Notes: generated from the letters alone by a model not told the origin. A DNA stretch of 64,000 nucleotides from Phocaeicola coprophilus (GCA_016900015.1 JACJJM010000001.1:1-64000); one strand, 5' to 3'. Counted from the first letter of the stretch, positions 8,540 to 18,427 are shown. Made by a program: numbers and translations.

Positions 8540-8618
8540 TCTCCCTATGAATTGATTTTCGGAAGAGTCTCCTCAGCCAACTCCCAACAAGAAGGAAACA
8601 AGCGATCGAAGCCCATGA

Positions 8619-9968
8619 CTACCCCACCTGCCGCGCTGCACGCAAGATCATGTCCACAGCTCCGTCTATGCCGATACGTTCCGTGTTGATGACGAGGTCA
8701 TAGCCATTTATATCGGCCCATTGCCGACCGGTGTATTTCCAATAATGGTTCGCACGGCCGATGTTCACCTGCTCAATCTTTTTCGCTGCGTCCTCTTCTG
8801 AAAGGTGAAATTTGTCAACGATTTGTCTGACAGCAAAGTCCATCCCCGACATGATGAACACACGGAGCACGTGTGGATCGTCCCGCAGAATCCAGTTGCC
8901 CAGTCTTCCGACAATCACACACGGGCCGCTGTGAGCCAACCCACGGATGGTGCGGCTTTCGCTCACATAGATAGCATCCTCTTTCGACGGATTCATGGAA
9001 GCCGGAATGCCATTGTCTGTAAAGATAAGCTCCCACAAGCGGGCCGTGGAGATGGTCTGTTCGTTCTCAGCCACAAACTCTACAGAATATCCCATCTGCT
9101 CGGCTGTCCGGTCGATAATCTGACGGTTATAGCAAGGACAACCCAAACGACGTGCCACTTCTTCGCCGACGGCATTACCACCGCTCCCATACATGCGGGC
9201 AATGGTGATGATACGATGTCCGGACCACTCATCACCAGCAGGCTGTGAAGCAGCAAGCTGACGTTCACTCCGAGGTGTGAAGATGATGTCCAGCCACAGG
9301 ATGTGCGGCGCGAACACGCGGACCATGAACCCGACATAGAACATGGATACCAGTGTCCCTACACCCACCATTTCCCAATCCCAACGGCCAAAATACAGAA
9401 ACATGAAAATCGTCCCGATGCACACCAGCGATGTGTCAGAGCATATCTTCACTTTGCCAAAATCACGTTTGAGAAACCTGGAAATGGCCAACGGAAGCCC
9501 TTCACCTGCCAGCATCAACGAGTCGCAACGCACTTCGCAAGCGATGCCGAAAGCCAGAATGCTGCCACCGGCGAGCAACTCAACAAAACGCAACGGATAG
9601 CCTATCATCGGATTCATGTCGGACGGGATTTGCAGGAAGCCCGTCATCCACATGGTCAGGTCCGTGTAGAACCCGAAAAGGAAGGAGACGAGTATCTGGG
9701 CGTATTGCCGCTTCTCAAAGTCGCGACGCAACAGCACCATCTGAATCAGAATGAAAAACACATGCATGCAGATGGTCAGTTGTCCCATCGTCAAATGCAT
9801 GCCCGGAATAAGCGACAGGATATAGGGAGGAGCAGAAATGGGCGACGAGCCCAGATTGGCCCGGATAGAAAGTGAGGTACCAAAGGCTATGACAAAAAGA
9901 ATGACCACAAAACTGGCATAGCGGCGCACCCATTCAGCGCGACTTCTCTTCACATTTATCATGGACAA
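8619..9968 (-). CDS. Fusion of YczE/YitT-like membrane protein with cytidylate kinase-like domain
   Basis: Residues 1-225 form about five to six transmembrane helices (FVVILFVIAFGTSLSIRANLG at the start) of the YczE/YyaS type. Residues about 250-449 are a cytidylate-kinase-like P-loop domain beginning ITIARMYGSGGNAVGEEVAR (P-loop GSGGNAVG), with RQIIDRTAEQMGYSVEF, VGRLGNWILRD and a C-terminal helix. The P-loop lacks the final lysine of GxxxxGK[ST], as in other members of the cytidylate kinase-like (Cytidylate_kin2) group. Similar fusions occur in Bacteroidales. Role unknown: perhaps membrane-linked nucleotide sensing. Transcribed alone on the minus strand; the convergent partner is the integrase relic's side, with no gene in 8540-8618. 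Confidence 0.85.
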   Translation of the reverse strand: MSMINVKRSRAEWVRRYASFVVILFVIAFGTSLSIRANLGSSPISAPPYILSLIPGMHLTMGQLTICMHVFFILIQMVLLRRDFEKRQYAQILVSFLFGFYTDLTMWMTGFLQIPSDMNPMIGYPLRFVELLAGGSILAFGIACEVRCDSLMLAGEGLPLAISRFLKRDFGKVKICSDTSLVCIGTIFMFLYFGRWDWEMVGVGTLVSMFYVGFMVRVFAPHILWLDIIFTPRSERQLAASQPAGDEWSGHRIITIARMYGSGGNAVGEEVARRLGCPCYNRQIIDRTAEQMGYSVEFVAENEQTISTARLWELIFTDNGIPASMNPSKEDAIYVSESRTIRGLAHSGPCVIVGRLGNWILRDDPHVLRVFIMSGMDFAVRQIVDKFHLSEEDAAKKIEQVNIGRANHYWKYTGRQWADINGYDLVINTERIGIDGAVDMILRAARQVG

Positions 9969-10071
9969 AGTGTTTTTTTCATACGTCCGCGAAAATACAA
10001 AATCTAACTTCCACAGTTAAACGCTTGGGTATGTTTAAACTTATTTAAACACCACAAGCTGAAGAGAACGC

Positions 10072-10230
10072 TCACTCCTCCCGCTTATTCAATATCACCA
10101 GTGCCCCAATCACGCCGGGCACCCATCCACAAATTGTCAGGATGAGCACGATGAGGAACGAACCGCAGCCTTTGTCGATGACGGCAAGGGGCGGAAACAG
10201 GATGGACAGGATTACTCTAAATACAGACAT
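10072..10230 (-). CDS. YqaE/Pmp3-family small membrane protein
   Basis: A short gene of 52 residues starts at ATG 10230 and ends at TGA 10072-10074. The product opens MSVFRVILSILFPPLAVIDK, passes GCGS and then ICGWVPGVIGALVIL before a charged tail NKREE. The pattern FPPLAV...G-C-G...N/T-x-x-x-x-x-G-W-x-P-G-x-I-x-A is the signature of the YqaE/Pmp3 (UPF0057) proteolipids, with two membrane helices. These are stress-linked membrane potential modulators in other organisms. It is divergent from the methyltransferase gene, with a repeat copy in between. Confidence 0.88.
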   Translation of the reverse strand: MSVFRVILSILFPPLAVIDKGCGSFLIVLILTICGWVPGVIGALVILNKREE

Positions 10231-10318
10231 GGTGTGTTTCAATCTACGTTATAGACCACAAAAATAGGCATTTCAGACCAGCCAAGCAAATCCGTAAAAG
10301 ATTTGTTCGACGGTCTGT

Positions 10319-10400
10319 TAAGGGTAGCCGACCACGGACTCCTTTCCGTCGTCGGCTACCCTCCTTTCCGCTCACGGCTACCCTTTAGGCCGCTCACGGG
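10319..10400. repeat. CCTTTCCG-family intergenic repeat, hairpin copy
   Basis: A perfect 12-bp stem AGGGTAGCCGAC (10321-10332) / GTCGGCTACCCT (10351-10362) encloses CACGGACTCCTTTCC. A second CCTTTCCG with CTCACGGCTACCCT follows. The copy sits between the divergent YqaE and methyltransferase genes, next to the promoter of the latter. Confidence 0.75.
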
Positions 10401-10426
10401 ATGTGCGGAATACCACTCAAAACTGC

Positions 10427-10434
10427 TATCTTTG
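10427..10434 (+). promoter_or_regulatory. -7 box of the methyltransferase gene
   Basis: TATCTTTG lies 32 bp upstream of the ATG at 10466 and directly after the intergenic repeat. It rules out the upstream in-frame ATG at 10403 as the start. Confidence 0.65.
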
Positions 10435-10465
10435 CAAACAAAAAACATCCATAATCCCCCGCTCT

Positions 10466-11689
10466 ATGTGCATGACCCCTTCACCCGAAACGCTCGACTT
10501 CATCCGCCTCCACCGCACGGACGACGTGCAGGCGCTGGCCCTCCATGCGGCACGCCATCCCGGCATCGACTTCCCCTTCGCCCTGAAGCAGATAGCCGGC
10601 TGGCAGGCCTCGCGCCACAAGTTGCCCCGCTGGAGCGCGACGGAAGGTATCCTCTACCCTGTCCACCTGTCGATGGAACAATGCTCGTCGGAGACGACGG
10701 CCGCCTGCAAAGCCGACGTGATGGGCACGGGCGAACGGGCCGTCGACCTCACGGGCGGGTTCGGTGTCGACTGCTCTTTCCTGGCAAGGAAATACCGGCA
10801 CGTGGACTACGTCGAGCGCAACCCCGAACTGTGTGCCCTCGCCCGGCACAATTTCCCGCTGCTGGGATGTACGAATGTGGAGGTGCACGAAGCGGAAGCG
10901 GAAAACTATCTCCGGACGATGGAGCCGGCAGACATGGTCTACCTCGACCCCGCCCGGCGCGACAGCCATGGCGGCCGCACGGTGGCCATCGCCGACTGCA
11001 CGCCGGACGTCACACGCCTCCTCCCGCTGCTGCTGGAGAAAAGCCCCGCCGTCTGCGTGAAGCTCTCGCCCATGCTGGACATCGCACAGGCACTGCGCGA
11101 CCTTCCCTCCGTGGGCCAGGTATTTGTCATCTCGGTGCAAGGCGAATGCAAGGAGTTGCTGCTCCTGCTCAGCCGCGTTTCAGGCCAGAGCGAACATGCC
11201 GTCTTCCACTGCCTGAACCTCACGTCCGGCACGGCTTCGCGCTTCAGCTTCACGGCCGACGAAGAACGCAGTGCGGAATGCAAGCTGACATCCACGCTCC
11301 GGGCCTATCTCTACGAACCGGGCGCATCGCTGCTCAAGGCCGGCGCCTTCCGCCTGCCCGCCGCGCGCTACGGCATGGAGAAACTCCATCCGAACAGCCA
11401 CCTGTACACGTCGGACACTTGCCGGCCGGACTTCCCGGGGCGCATGTTTGCCGTCGAGTCGGTCTGCGGATTCAGCAAACAAGAACTGAAGGCACTCACG
11501 GCCTCGGCCCCACAGGCCAACCTGACCGTGCGCAACTTCCCCGCCTCCGTGGCCGAGCTGCGCAAACGACTCCGCCTGCGCGAAGGCGGAGACATCTACC
11601 TCTTCGCCACCACACTGGCCGACGGGCGAAAAGTCATTGTCAAATGTAAAAAAGCTCCTAATTATTCTATACAAACCGACAGGCAATAA
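10466..11689 (+). CDS. Class I SAM-dependent methyltransferase with THUMP-like C-terminal domain
   Basis: The product (407 residues from ATG 10466; 10472 also possible) shows SAM motif I as AVDLTGGFGVDCSFLARK, an acidic motif II region (VDYVERNPELCALAR) and the motif MVYLDPARRDSHGGRTV, close to the DPPR/DPAR motif of nucleic-acid methyltransferases. The C-terminal part (from about residue 320) resembles the THUMP-like domain found with this family in Bacteroidetes. A tRNA or rRNA base is the likely substrate, but this is inferred. The region is strongly C-rich on the coding strand, in line with lagging-strand skew rather than transfer. Confidence 0.85.
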   Translation: MCMTPSPETLDFIRLHRTDDVQALALHAARHPGIDFPFALKQIAGWQASRHKLPRWSATEGILYPVHLSMEQCSSETTAACKADVMGTGERAVDLTGGFGVDCSFLARKYRHVDYVERNPELCALARHNFPLLGCTNVEVHEAEAENYLRTMEPADMVYLDPARRDSHGGRTVAIADCTPDVTRLLPLLLEKSPAVCVKLSPMLDIAQALRDLPSVGQVFVISVQGECKELLLLLSRVSGQSEHAVFHCLNLTSGTASRFSFTADEERSAECKLTSTLRAYLYEPGASLLKAGAFRLPAARYGMEKLHPNSHLYTSDTCRPDFPGRMFAVESVCGFSKQELKALTASAPQANLTVRNFPASVAELRKRLRLREGGDIYLFATTLADGRKVIVKCKKAPNYSIQTDRQ

Positions 11690-11699
11690 GCAGATTCAT

Positions 11700-11707
11700 T
11701 ATCTTTG
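11700..11707 (+). promoter_or_regulatory. -7 box of the GNAT-like gene
   Basis: TATCTTTG at 11700-11707 lies 33 bp upstream of the ATG at 11741 and 10 bp after the methyltransferase stop, so the downstream genes can be transcribed from here. Confidence 0.65.
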
Positions 11708-11740
11708 CATATTCAAACGCTTGTGAAAGAATAAAAAAGA

Positions 11741-12880
11741 ATGGCTATAACAATCAAAAAAGTAACTACCCACAAGGAACTGAAGACATTCATTCGGTTC
11801 AACTACGAACTCTACAAAGACAATCCCTACTCCGTGCCCGACCTGCTGGACGACATGCTGCGCACCTTCAACCCGAAGAAAAACGCGGCCTTCGAGTTCT
11901 GCGAGGCAGACTATTTCCTGGCCTATAAGGACGGGCGGCTCGTGGGCCGCGTGGCAGCCATCATCAACCGGCGTGCCAACGAGAAGTGGAACGTGAAAAA
12001 CGTGCGCTTCGGATGGATTGACTTCGTGGACGACCCCGAAGTGTCGGCAGCCCTCCTCCGGACAGTGGAAGAATGGGGACGCGCACGGGGCATGAACGCC
12101 ATGCACGGCCCGCTGGGTTTCACCGACATGGACGCCGAGGGCACGCTCATCGAAGGGTTCGACCAACTGAGCACGATGGCCACCATCTACAACTACCCTT
12201 ACTACGCCACACACCTGGAAGCCTACGGCATGGAGAAAGATGCCGACTGGGTGGAATACAAAATCCGGGTGCCGGAAGAAGAACCGGAAAAACACAAGCG
12301 CATATCAGCCCTCGTGCAGCAGAAATACGGACTGCAAATCAAGAAATATAAATCGGCCAAAAAGATCGCCCGCGAATACGGACAGAAGATATTCGAACTG
12401 GTCAACGAAGCATACGCTCCGCTCTACGGCTATTCTCCGCTGAGCCAGGGGCAGATAGACCAGTACGTGAAAATGTACTTGCCCATCCTCGACCTCGACC
12501 TGGTGACACTTGTCGTGGACAGCCAGGGCGAACTCATCGCCGTGGGCGTGACGATGCCTTCCCTCTCACGTGCCTTGCAAAAGGCCAAGGGCAAAATGCT
12601 CCCTTTCGGATGGATACACATGCTGAAGGCTCTTTTCCTGAAACATCCCGACACGCTCGACCTGCTGCTCATAGCCGTGAAACCGGAATACCAGAACAAA
12701 GGCGTCAACGGATTGCTCTTCTCCGACCTCATCCGCACCTATAACGCGAAGGGTTACAAGTGGGCTGAAAGCAACCCGGAACTGGAGGTCAACGAAGCAG
12801 TCCAACGCCAGTGGGGCTATTTCGAACACATCCAGCACAAACGCCGCAGAGCCTACAAAAAGCAAATTGACAATCAATAA
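11741..12880 (+). CDS. GNAT-superfamily acetyltransferase-like protein
   Basis: The 379-residue protein starts [20 protein letters not shown], has an N-terminal acyltransferase-like half ([38 protein letters not shown]) and a C-terminal GNAT core ([20 protein letters not shown], the motif A Q/R-x-x-G-x-G/N region). This is a long two-domain GNAT form common in Bacteroidetes, of unknown substrate. Length and start agree with the promoter 33 bp upstream. The parE ATG follows 19 bp after the stop, so parE may be co-transcribed with it. Confidence 0.78.
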   Translation: MAITIKKVTTHKELKTFIRFNYELYKDNPYSVPDLLDDMLRTFNPKKNAAFEFCEADYFLAYKDGRLVGRVAAIINRRANEKWNVKNVRFGWIDFVDDPEVSAALLRTVEEWGRARGMNAMHGPLGFTDMDAEGTLIEGFDQLSTMATIYNYPYYATHLEAYGMEKDADWVEYKIRVPEEEPEKHKRISALVQQKYGLQIKKYKSAKKIAREYGQKIFELVNEAYAPLYGYSPLSQGQIDQYVKMYLPILDLDLVTLVVDSQGELIAVGVTMPSLSRALQKAKGKMLPFGWIHMLKALFLKHPDTLDLLLIAVKPEYQNKGVNGLLFSDLIRTYNAKGYKWAESNPELEVNEAVQRQWGYFEHIQHKRRRAYKKQIDNQ

Positions 12881-12899
12881 TCGAGAATTGACAATTCAA

Positions 12900-14804
12900 A
12901 TGGAAGAAGACGAAGAGAAACAGACGACCGTAGAATATAACGACGACAACATACGCCACCTGAGCGACATGGAGCACGTCCGCACACGCCCCGGCATGTA
13001 CATAGGCAAGCTGGGCGACGGAAGTTATCCGGAAGATGGCATCTATGTGCTCCTGAAAGAAGTCATCGACAACAGCATCGACGAGTTCAAGATGCACGCG
13101 GGCAAGAAGATAGACATCCGCGTGGAAGACAACCTGCGTGTCAGTGTGCGCGACTACGGACGCGGCATCCCGCAAGGCAAACTCATCGAGGCTGTGAGCG
13201 TGCTCAACACCGGCGGCAAGTATGACAGCAAGGCGTTCAAGAAAAGCGTCGGGCTGAACGGCGTCGGCGTCAAGGCGGTCAATGCCCTGAGCGCACGTTT
13301 CGTCGTACGCAGCTACCGCGACGGGAAAGTGCGTGAGGCCATTTTTGCCAAAGGCATCCTGCAAAGCGACACGACCTCTGATTCCGAGGAACCGACCGGC
13401 ACCTACATCTTCTTCGAACCGGACAGCACCCTTTTCGAGCATTACAACTTCCGCCCGGAATTCATAGAGACGATGTTGCGCAATTATACCTACCTGAACA
13501 CAGGCCTTGCCATCGTCTACAACGGACACCGCATCGTGTCGCGCAACGGACTGGTCGACTTGCTCAACGACACCATGACCGCCACACCGCTCTACCCGAT
13601 TATCCACCTGAAAGGGGAGGACATCGAGATAGCCTTCACCCATACCAACCAGTATGGCGAAGAGTACCACTCCTTCGTCAACGGACAGCACACCACCCAG
13701 GGAGGTACACACCAGAGTGCTTTCAAAGAACACCTGGCACGCACCATCAAGGAGTATTTCAACAAAAACCTTGACTATGCCGACATCCGCAACGGACTCG
13801 TGGGCGCCATTGCCATCAATGTGCAGGAACCCGTGTTCGAAAGCCAGACGAAGGTGAAGCTGGGTTCGCTGAAAATGGCCCCCGAAGGGCCGAACCTCAA
13901 CAAGTTTGTCGGCGACTTCATCAAAACCGAAGTGGACAACTACCTGCACCGCCATACCGACGTGGCCGACGTGATGTATCAGAAAATACAAGAGTCGGAG
14001 AAGGAACGCAAAGCCATAGCCGGCGTCACCAAACTGGCACGCGAACGCGCCAAGAAAGCCAACCTGCACAACCGCAAACTACGTGACTGCCGCATCCACC
14101 TGAATGATGCCAAGGGCGACGGACTGGAAGAAAGCTGCATCTTCATTACGGAGGGCGACTCGGCCAGCGGCTCCATCACGAAGAGCCGGGACGTGAATAC
14201 GCAAGCCGTGTTCAGCCTGCGGGGAAAACCGCTCAACTCCTACGGACTGACCAAAAAAGTGGTCTACGAAAACGAAGAGTTCAACCTTCTGCAAGCGGCA
14301 CTCAACATCGAGGACGGCATCGACGGACTGCGCTACAACAAAGTCATCGTGGCCACCGATGCCGATGTGGACGGCATGCACATCCGCCTGCTGATGATTA
14401 CCTTCTTCCTCCAGTTTTTCCCCGACCTCATCAAGAAAGGCCACGTCTATATCCTACAGACACCGCTCTTCCGCGTACGCAACAAGACCAAGAAGGGAGG
14501 CAAAGGCAAGTCGGAATTCGAAACTATCTATTGCTATTCGGAAGAGGAACGCATCGCCGCCATACGCAAGCTCAGCCCCAACCCCGAAATCACCCGGTTC
14601 AAAGGATTGGGAGAAATCTCGCCCGACGAGTTCAAACACTTCATCGGCAAAGACATGCGCCTGGAGCAAGTGACACTCCGCAAGACCGACACCGTGAAAG
14701 AACTCCTGGAGTTCTACATGGGAAAGAACACGATGGAACGCCAGAACTTCATCATCAACAACCTCGTCGTGGAAGAAGACGTTCCAAACGAAGACGAAGC
14801 ATAA
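12900..14804 (+). CDS. parE: DNA topoisomerase IV subunit B (type IIA, GyrB/ParE)
   Basis: The 634-residue ATPase subunit of a type IIA topoisomerase has a GHKL ATPase domain: [18 protein letters not shown] (catalytic E, Mg-binding N), DYGRGIPQG and [13 protein letters not shown]. Then comes the transducer and a TOPRIM domain with [10 protein letters not shown] and [13 protein letters not shown], ending with the [12 protein letters not shown] and [13 protein letters not shown] tail. The shorter length and the [17 protein letters not shown] start favour ParE over GyrB. The ATG at 12900 is chosen because the longer frame reaches back into the upstream gene. No parC gene lies within the window. 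It decatenates daughter chromosomes together with ParC. Confidence 0.9.
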   Translation: MEEDEEKQTTVEYNDDNIRHLSDMEHVRTRPGMYIGKLGDGSYPEDGIYVLLKEVIDNSIDEFKMHAGKKIDIRVEDNLRVSVRDYGRGIPQGKLIEAVSVLNTGGKYDSKAFKKSVGLNGVGVKAVNALSARFVVRSYRDGKVREAIFAKGILQSDTTSDSEEPTGTYIFFEPDSTLFEHYNFRPEFIETMLRNYTYLNTGLAIVYNGHRIVSRNGLVDLLNDTMTATPLYPIIHLKGEDIEIAFTHTNQYGEEYHSFVNGQHTTQGGTHQSAFKEHLARTIKEYFNKNLDYADIRNGLVGAIAINVQEPVFESQTKVKLGSLKMAPEGPNLNKFVGDFIKTEVDNYLHRHTDVADVMYQKIQESEKERKAIAGVTKLARERAKKANLHNRKLRDCRIHLNDAKGDGLEESCIFITEGDSASGSITKSRDVNTQAVFSLRGKPLNSYGLTKKVVYENEEFNLLQAALNIEDGIDGLRYNKVIVATDADVDGMHIRLLMITFFLQFFPDLIKKGHVYILQTPLFRVRNKTKKGGKGKSEFETIYCYSEEERIAAIRKLSPNPEITRFKGLGEISPDEFKHFIGKDMRLEQVTLRKTDTVKELLEFYMGKNTMERQNFIINNLVVEEDVPNEDEA

Positions 14805-14818
14805 CCAAACCTAAACAC

Positions 14819-15271
14819 ATGAAACGAGCCATCTTCCCGGGCACATTCGACCCGTTTACCATCGGACACTATTCCGTCGTGCGGAGAGCACTCACCTTTA
14901 TGGACGAAGTGGTCATCGGCATTGGCATCAACGAAAACAAACGCACGTGGTTCTCCACGGAGAAGCGTATCGACATGATACGTCACCTCTACAAGGACGA
15001 ACCGCGCGTGAAAGTGGAAGCCTACGACGACTTGACCATCGACTTCGCACAACGCATGGACGCACGCTTCATCGTGCGCGGCATACGCACGGTGAAAGAC
15101 TTCGAATACGAAGAAACCATCGCCGACATCAACCGGCAACTCTCCGGCATCGAGACCATCCTGCTCTTCACCGAACCCGAACTCACGAGCGTCAGCTCCA
15201 GCGTCGTGCGCGAACTGCTCAGCTTCGGCAAGGACGTCAGCCGCTTCCTGCCCGAAGGATTGACCATCTAA
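14819..15271 (+). CDS. coaD: Phosphopantetheine adenylyltransferase
   Basis: The 150-residue enzyme makes dephospho-CoA from 4'-phosphopantetheine and ATP, the fourth step of CoA synthesis. It begins [20 protein letters not shown] with the (T/G)FDPxTxGH nucleotide-binding motif. It has the conserved [12 protein letters not shown] segment and the C-terminal [20 protein letters not shown]. The start is fixed by the motif at residues 8-17. It follows parE by 14 bp and precedes the S41 protease by 29 bp, on one strand, probably one operon. Confidence 0.95.
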   Translation: MKRAIFPGTFDPFTIGHYSVVRRALTFMDEVVIGIGINENKRTWFSTEKRIDMIRHLYKDEPRVKVEAYDDLTIDFAQRMDARFIVRGIRTVKDFEYEETIADINRQLSGIETILLFTEPELTSVSSSVVRELLSFGKDVSRFLPEGLTI

Positions 15272-15300
15272 GAACACAACCACATATAGTACACTATGTT

Positions 15301-16893
15301 ATGATGAGAAAGATTCTGACCGCATGTCTGCTCCTGATAGCCATCGGAAGCCAGGCACAGCAACCCAAAGACCTCAACTTCACACCGGCACGCAAGCTGC
15401 AAATAGCCGAATTCGCCATCCAGCAACTCTACGTGGACACCGTGAACGAAAACAAACTGGTCGAGAGCGCCATCATCGAGATGCTGCGCCAGCTCGACCC
15501 GCACTCCACCTACGCCAACGCGGAAGAGGTGAAAAAACTCAATGAACCGCTTCAAGGGAACTTCGAAGGAATCGGCGTACAGTTCAACATGAACGAAGAC
15601 ACACTCATGGTCATCCAACCCGTGCCCGGCGGGCCGTCCGAAAAAGCAGGCATCCTGGCGGGCGACCGCATCATAGCCGTCAACGACACGGCCATCGCCG
15701 GCGTGAAAATGAGCACGGACGAAATCACACGCCGACTGCGCGGACCGAAAGGCAGCAAGGTCAACCTCGGCGTGCTGCGCCGCGGCATCAGCGAGACCCT
15801 GCACTTCGTCGTCACGCGCGACAAGATTCCCGTACACAGCATCGACGCCGTCTACATGTATCCCGAACACATCGGCTACGTGCGCATTAATAATTTCGGC
15901 GCGACCACCCTTGACGAATTTGCCGACGCTCTCAAACAACTCAAACGCAAAGGCATGAAAGACCTCATCCTCGACCTGCAAGGCAACGGCGGGGGCTATC
16001 TGAACGCGGCTGTGGGACTGGCCAACGAATTTCTGGAAAAGGGAGAAATGATTGTCTACACAGAAGGACGGCGCGTCCCGCGCAACGAGTTCCGAGCCCT
16101 GGGCAACGGACGGATGCGCTCCGGACGACTTGTCGTGCTGGTCGACGACTTCACGGCATCGGCCTCGGAAATCGTCACAGGAGCCGTACAGGACTGGGAC
16201 CGCGCCCTCGTCGTGGGCCGTCGCACGTTCGGCAAGGGACTGGTGCAACGTCCGCTCGACTTGCCCGACGGCTCCATGATACGCCTCACCGTGGCCCGCT
16301 ACTACACGCCCACAGGACGCTGCATCCAGAAGCCGTATGACAATCCGGACAACTACAATGCCGACCTCATCAACCGCTACAACCGCGGCGAAATGACCAA
16401 CGCCGACAGCATCCATTTCCCCCAATCGCAGAAATACACGACGCTGAAGCTGGGCCGCACCGTCTATGGCGGCGGAGGCATCATGCCCGACTACTTCGTC
16501 CCCCTCGACACGACGCGCTACACGAACTACCACCGCCAGCTCGTGGCCAAGGGGGCCGTCATCAAGGCTACGCTGGACTATGTGGACCAACACCGCGCCG
16601 AGATGCTGAAGACCTACAAGAAATTTGCCGACTACGAACGCTCATTCGCCATCCCCGAATCGCTCAGCCGACAGCTCATAGACGACGGCAATGAGAGCGG
16701 AGCGACCTACAACGAGACCGAATACCAGAAATCAAAGCCGCTCATCGACCTCCAGCTAAAAGCCCTCATAGCCCGTGACCTCTGGGGAATGAACGAATAT
16801 TACCAAGTCATCAACCAGAGCGACCCCGTCGTGCTGAAAGCACTCGAACTGCTGGCTGCACCCGACTTCGAAAGTCTGCTGCGCAAGAAATGA
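15301..16893 (+). CDS. S41-family C-terminal processing peptidase (CtpA/Tsp-like)
   Basis: The 530-residue exported serine protease has a signal peptide (MMRKILTACLLLIAIGSQAQ), a helical segment with LDPHSTYANAEE, a PDZ domain at about residues 90-170 (GIGVQFNMNEDTLMV, GPSEKAGILAGDRIIAVND) and the S41 fold. The catalytic serine lies in TASASE (residues 285-290), and the lysine is K312 in GRRTFGKGLVQ. It most likely trims or degrades periplasmic proteins. The start could be either of two adjacent ATGs (15301, 15304). It is the last gene of the parE-coaD-S41 group and converges on a lipoprotein gene 13 bp downstream. Confidence 0.93.
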   Translation: MMRKILTACLLLIAIGSQAQQPKDLNFTPARKLQIAEFAIQQLYVDTVNENKLVESAIIEMLRQLDPHSTYANAEEVKKLNEPLQGNFEGIGVQFNMNEDTLMVIQPVPGGPSEKAGILAGDRIIAVNDTAIAGVKMSTDEITRRLRGPKGSKVNLGVLRRGISETLHFVVTRDKIPVHSIDAVYMYPEHIGYVRINNFGATTLDEFADALKQLKRKGMKDLILDLQGNGGGYLNAAVGLANEFLEKGEMIVYTEGRRVPRNEFRALGNGRMRSGRLVVLVDDFTASASEIVTGAVQDWDRALVVGRRTFGKGLVQRPLDLPDGSMIRLTVARYYTPTGRCIQKPYDNPDNYNADLINRYNRGEMTNADSIHFPQSQKYTTLKLGRTVYGGGGIMPDYFVPLDTTRYTNYHRQLVAKGAVIKATLDYVDQHRAEMLKTYKKFADYERSFAIPESLSRQLIDDGNESGATYNETEYQKSKPLIDLQLKALIARDLWGMNEYYQVINQSDPVVLKALELLAAPDFESLLRKK

Positions 16894-16906
16894 CAAAGCC
16901 GCGTGT

Positions 16907-18139
16907 TCAAGGCTTCACGAGCTTGCCGTTGCGCACGGCCACAATGTAGGCATCAGGATAAGCACGAAGAATCTCGGCCCGGTCATACTCCAACAGAGAC
17001 GGGTCACCCCATGTCTGGCCTGTGAAATACACGTAGCGACCCTCGTCGTAAATGTAGGAATCATACCCTTCCTTTTCCGTCAGAGTCGACGAGGAGGCAA
17101 TGCGAAACGTGTAACAAAGGCTGTCGACCGGCTCGTCATAGCTCATGCCGTTCATCAGCAGTCGGAGCAGGGCATAGCGCATGCGCTGGGTCTCATTGCC
17201 AAAGGCTGCCCGTGTCTCGCCGTCGAACCGGGCCTCACGCTCGCGACGCACCTCCAGCCAACGATGAAGCGCCGGTATGACGGCCTGCGCCAGGCTGTCA
17301 GCCGACGGGTCTTTGTAGTAATCGTCCGCTTGCAGATAGCCTTCCAGTTGACGTTCGAAGTCGGCATCCTTCACCCATTCATACTGTCCGGCGATGGCAG
17401 CTGTCGGACGACCCGCCGCCAACTTCAGCTCCTCCCGCAGTCCATCCATCCGACACTGCATGAGTGCCTCCGACACGGAGTTGGACTCCAAAGAAGCAGC
17501 TGAATAATGCTCCGTGCCGATGATAGCCGCATCGTACAGCCCGGAGAGCGTCGCCGAGAGCTCGCTCCATGTGACATAGTCACGCATCACGGTCCGAGCC
17601 AAAAGGCTGTCAGGCATAAGTGAATATAAATAGCCGTAAGCATGAAGTGCAGCATAATGGGCCATAACCGAGGACACATAAGAGGCCGTATTCATTTCCG
17701 ACTGTGCACCGATGGAGTAATCGCTTAGCAGCCCATACACGGCAAAAATGGCCTCCTGCACGTCAGCCGGTGTGGGAGGCACATGGACAGGAAGCTGCTT
17801 GACCGCACGAAAGCGCTCCACTTCGCGGTTGGAAGCTTCCATCCATTTCCAAAAATAAACGTGCTCGTCAAAAGGAGGATTCTCAAGCTCATAATAGGCC
17901 GCACTCATTTGCATGATACGGTTCATTAAGCGGAAAGCGGCCGTATCAGCCCGCATCATGTCCTCGTCATCGGAAAACAAGAAATAATCCAGCGTGTCCG
18001 AACTCGCCAACACGGACTCCACACTATACGGGCCATCCGTATCCGACTCCGCCACAGGGGCAGAAGCCCGATGCCCGCACGCCATCAAAAGAGTGGTGAG
18101 GAGAACACTCCCCACCCATTGAACAAATCGTTTTTTCAT
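16907..18139 (-). CDS. Hypothetical lipoprotein
   Basis: The 410-residue product has a lipoprotein signal (LLTTLLMACGHRAS, lipobox LMAC). The mature protein is mainly helical and acidic with many Tyr/Trp; the final 60 residues (SYIYDEGRYVYFTGQTWGDP, then IVAVRNGKLVKP) look like a small beta domain. I recognise no family. The gene stands alone on the minus strand, with MITE copy B 41 bp upstream of its start. Function unknown. Confidence 0.8.
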   Translation of the reverse strand: MKKRFVQWVGSVLLTTLLMACGHRASAPVAESDTDGPYSVESVLASSDTLDYFLFSDDEDMMRADTAAFRLMNRIMQMSAAYYELENPPFDEHVYFWKWMEASNREVERFRAVKQLPVHVPPTPADVQEAIFAVYGLLSDYSIGAQSEMNTASYVSSVMAHYAALHAYGYLYSLMPDSLLARTVMRDYVTWSELSATLSGLYDAAIIGTEHYSAASLESNSVSEALMQCRMDGLREELKLAAGRPTAAIAGQYEWVKDADFERQLEGYLQADDYYKDPSADSLAQAVIPALHRWLEVRREREARFDGETRAAFGNETQRMRYALLRLLMNGMSYDEPVDSLCYTFRIASSSTLTEKEGYDSYIYDEGRYVYFTGQTWGDPSLLEYDRAEILRAYPDAYIVAVRNGKLVKP

Positions 18140-18179
18140 ATACTTTTACCAATCAACATGAAACATGTCTCCTGCAAAC

Positions 18180-18427
18180 ACGGCTCTTTCATCAGAAAAC
18201 AAAGAGAACAAAGCCAGCCTTGAAGGATAGCCGGCCAAGCCTTCCTTTCCGTCCGTGCACGGAGTACTATCCGTCCTCGACTACCCTCCTTTCCGTGGTC
18301 GGACGGAGTTAAGGGGTGTCGGACACGAGCAGTAATGAGACAAGACCTGCAATCAAGCATCCGGATGCGGACAACGCGGGAAACGCAGATTGTGAATCAT
18401 TCGCTGTTTATTAGATGAAAGAGCCGT
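18180..18427. repeat. MITE-like element, copy B, with perfect 13-bp terminal inverted repeats
   Basis: The ends are ACGGCTCTTTCAT (18180-18192) and ATGAAAGAGCCGT (18415-18427), an exact inverted pair. The 248-bp interior is the homologue of copy A (2930-3182), with the same order: GGATAGCCGG, CCTTTCCGTCCG, CACGGAGTACTATCCGTCC, ACCCTCCTTTCCGTGGTCGG and CGGAGTTAA. Substitutions are scattered, so the two copies are not recent duplicates. It ends 12 bp past the stop of the YbjN-like gene and may end the operon's transcript. Confidence 0.75.

Larger units (their letters stand above)
3384..8560. mobile_element. Decayed, AT-rich genomic island behind tRNA-Met
   Basis: This block is visibly AT-richer than both flanks. 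It starts at the tRNA-Met terminator and ends with a broken tyrosine integrase on the minus strand. Between them lie an XRE-like regulator, an HNH nuclease, an exported protein, the C-terminal part of a Mob/Pre-type mobilisation protein, and a DUF4143 ATPase with a nonsense codon. This cargo and the broken mobility genes point to an old mobilisable element that has lost function. I looked for a duplicate of the tRNA 3' end near 8.5 kb and did not find one, so the boundaries are inferred. The first 300 bases (3384-3683) hold no gene apart from the promoter of the next ORF (-7 box TAACTTTG at 3655-3662). Confidence 0.55.

Noticed and set aside
14531-14818. Upstream extension of the coaD frame
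   Set aside because: It reads through parE in another frame; the [10 protein letters not shown] motif fixes the start at 14819.
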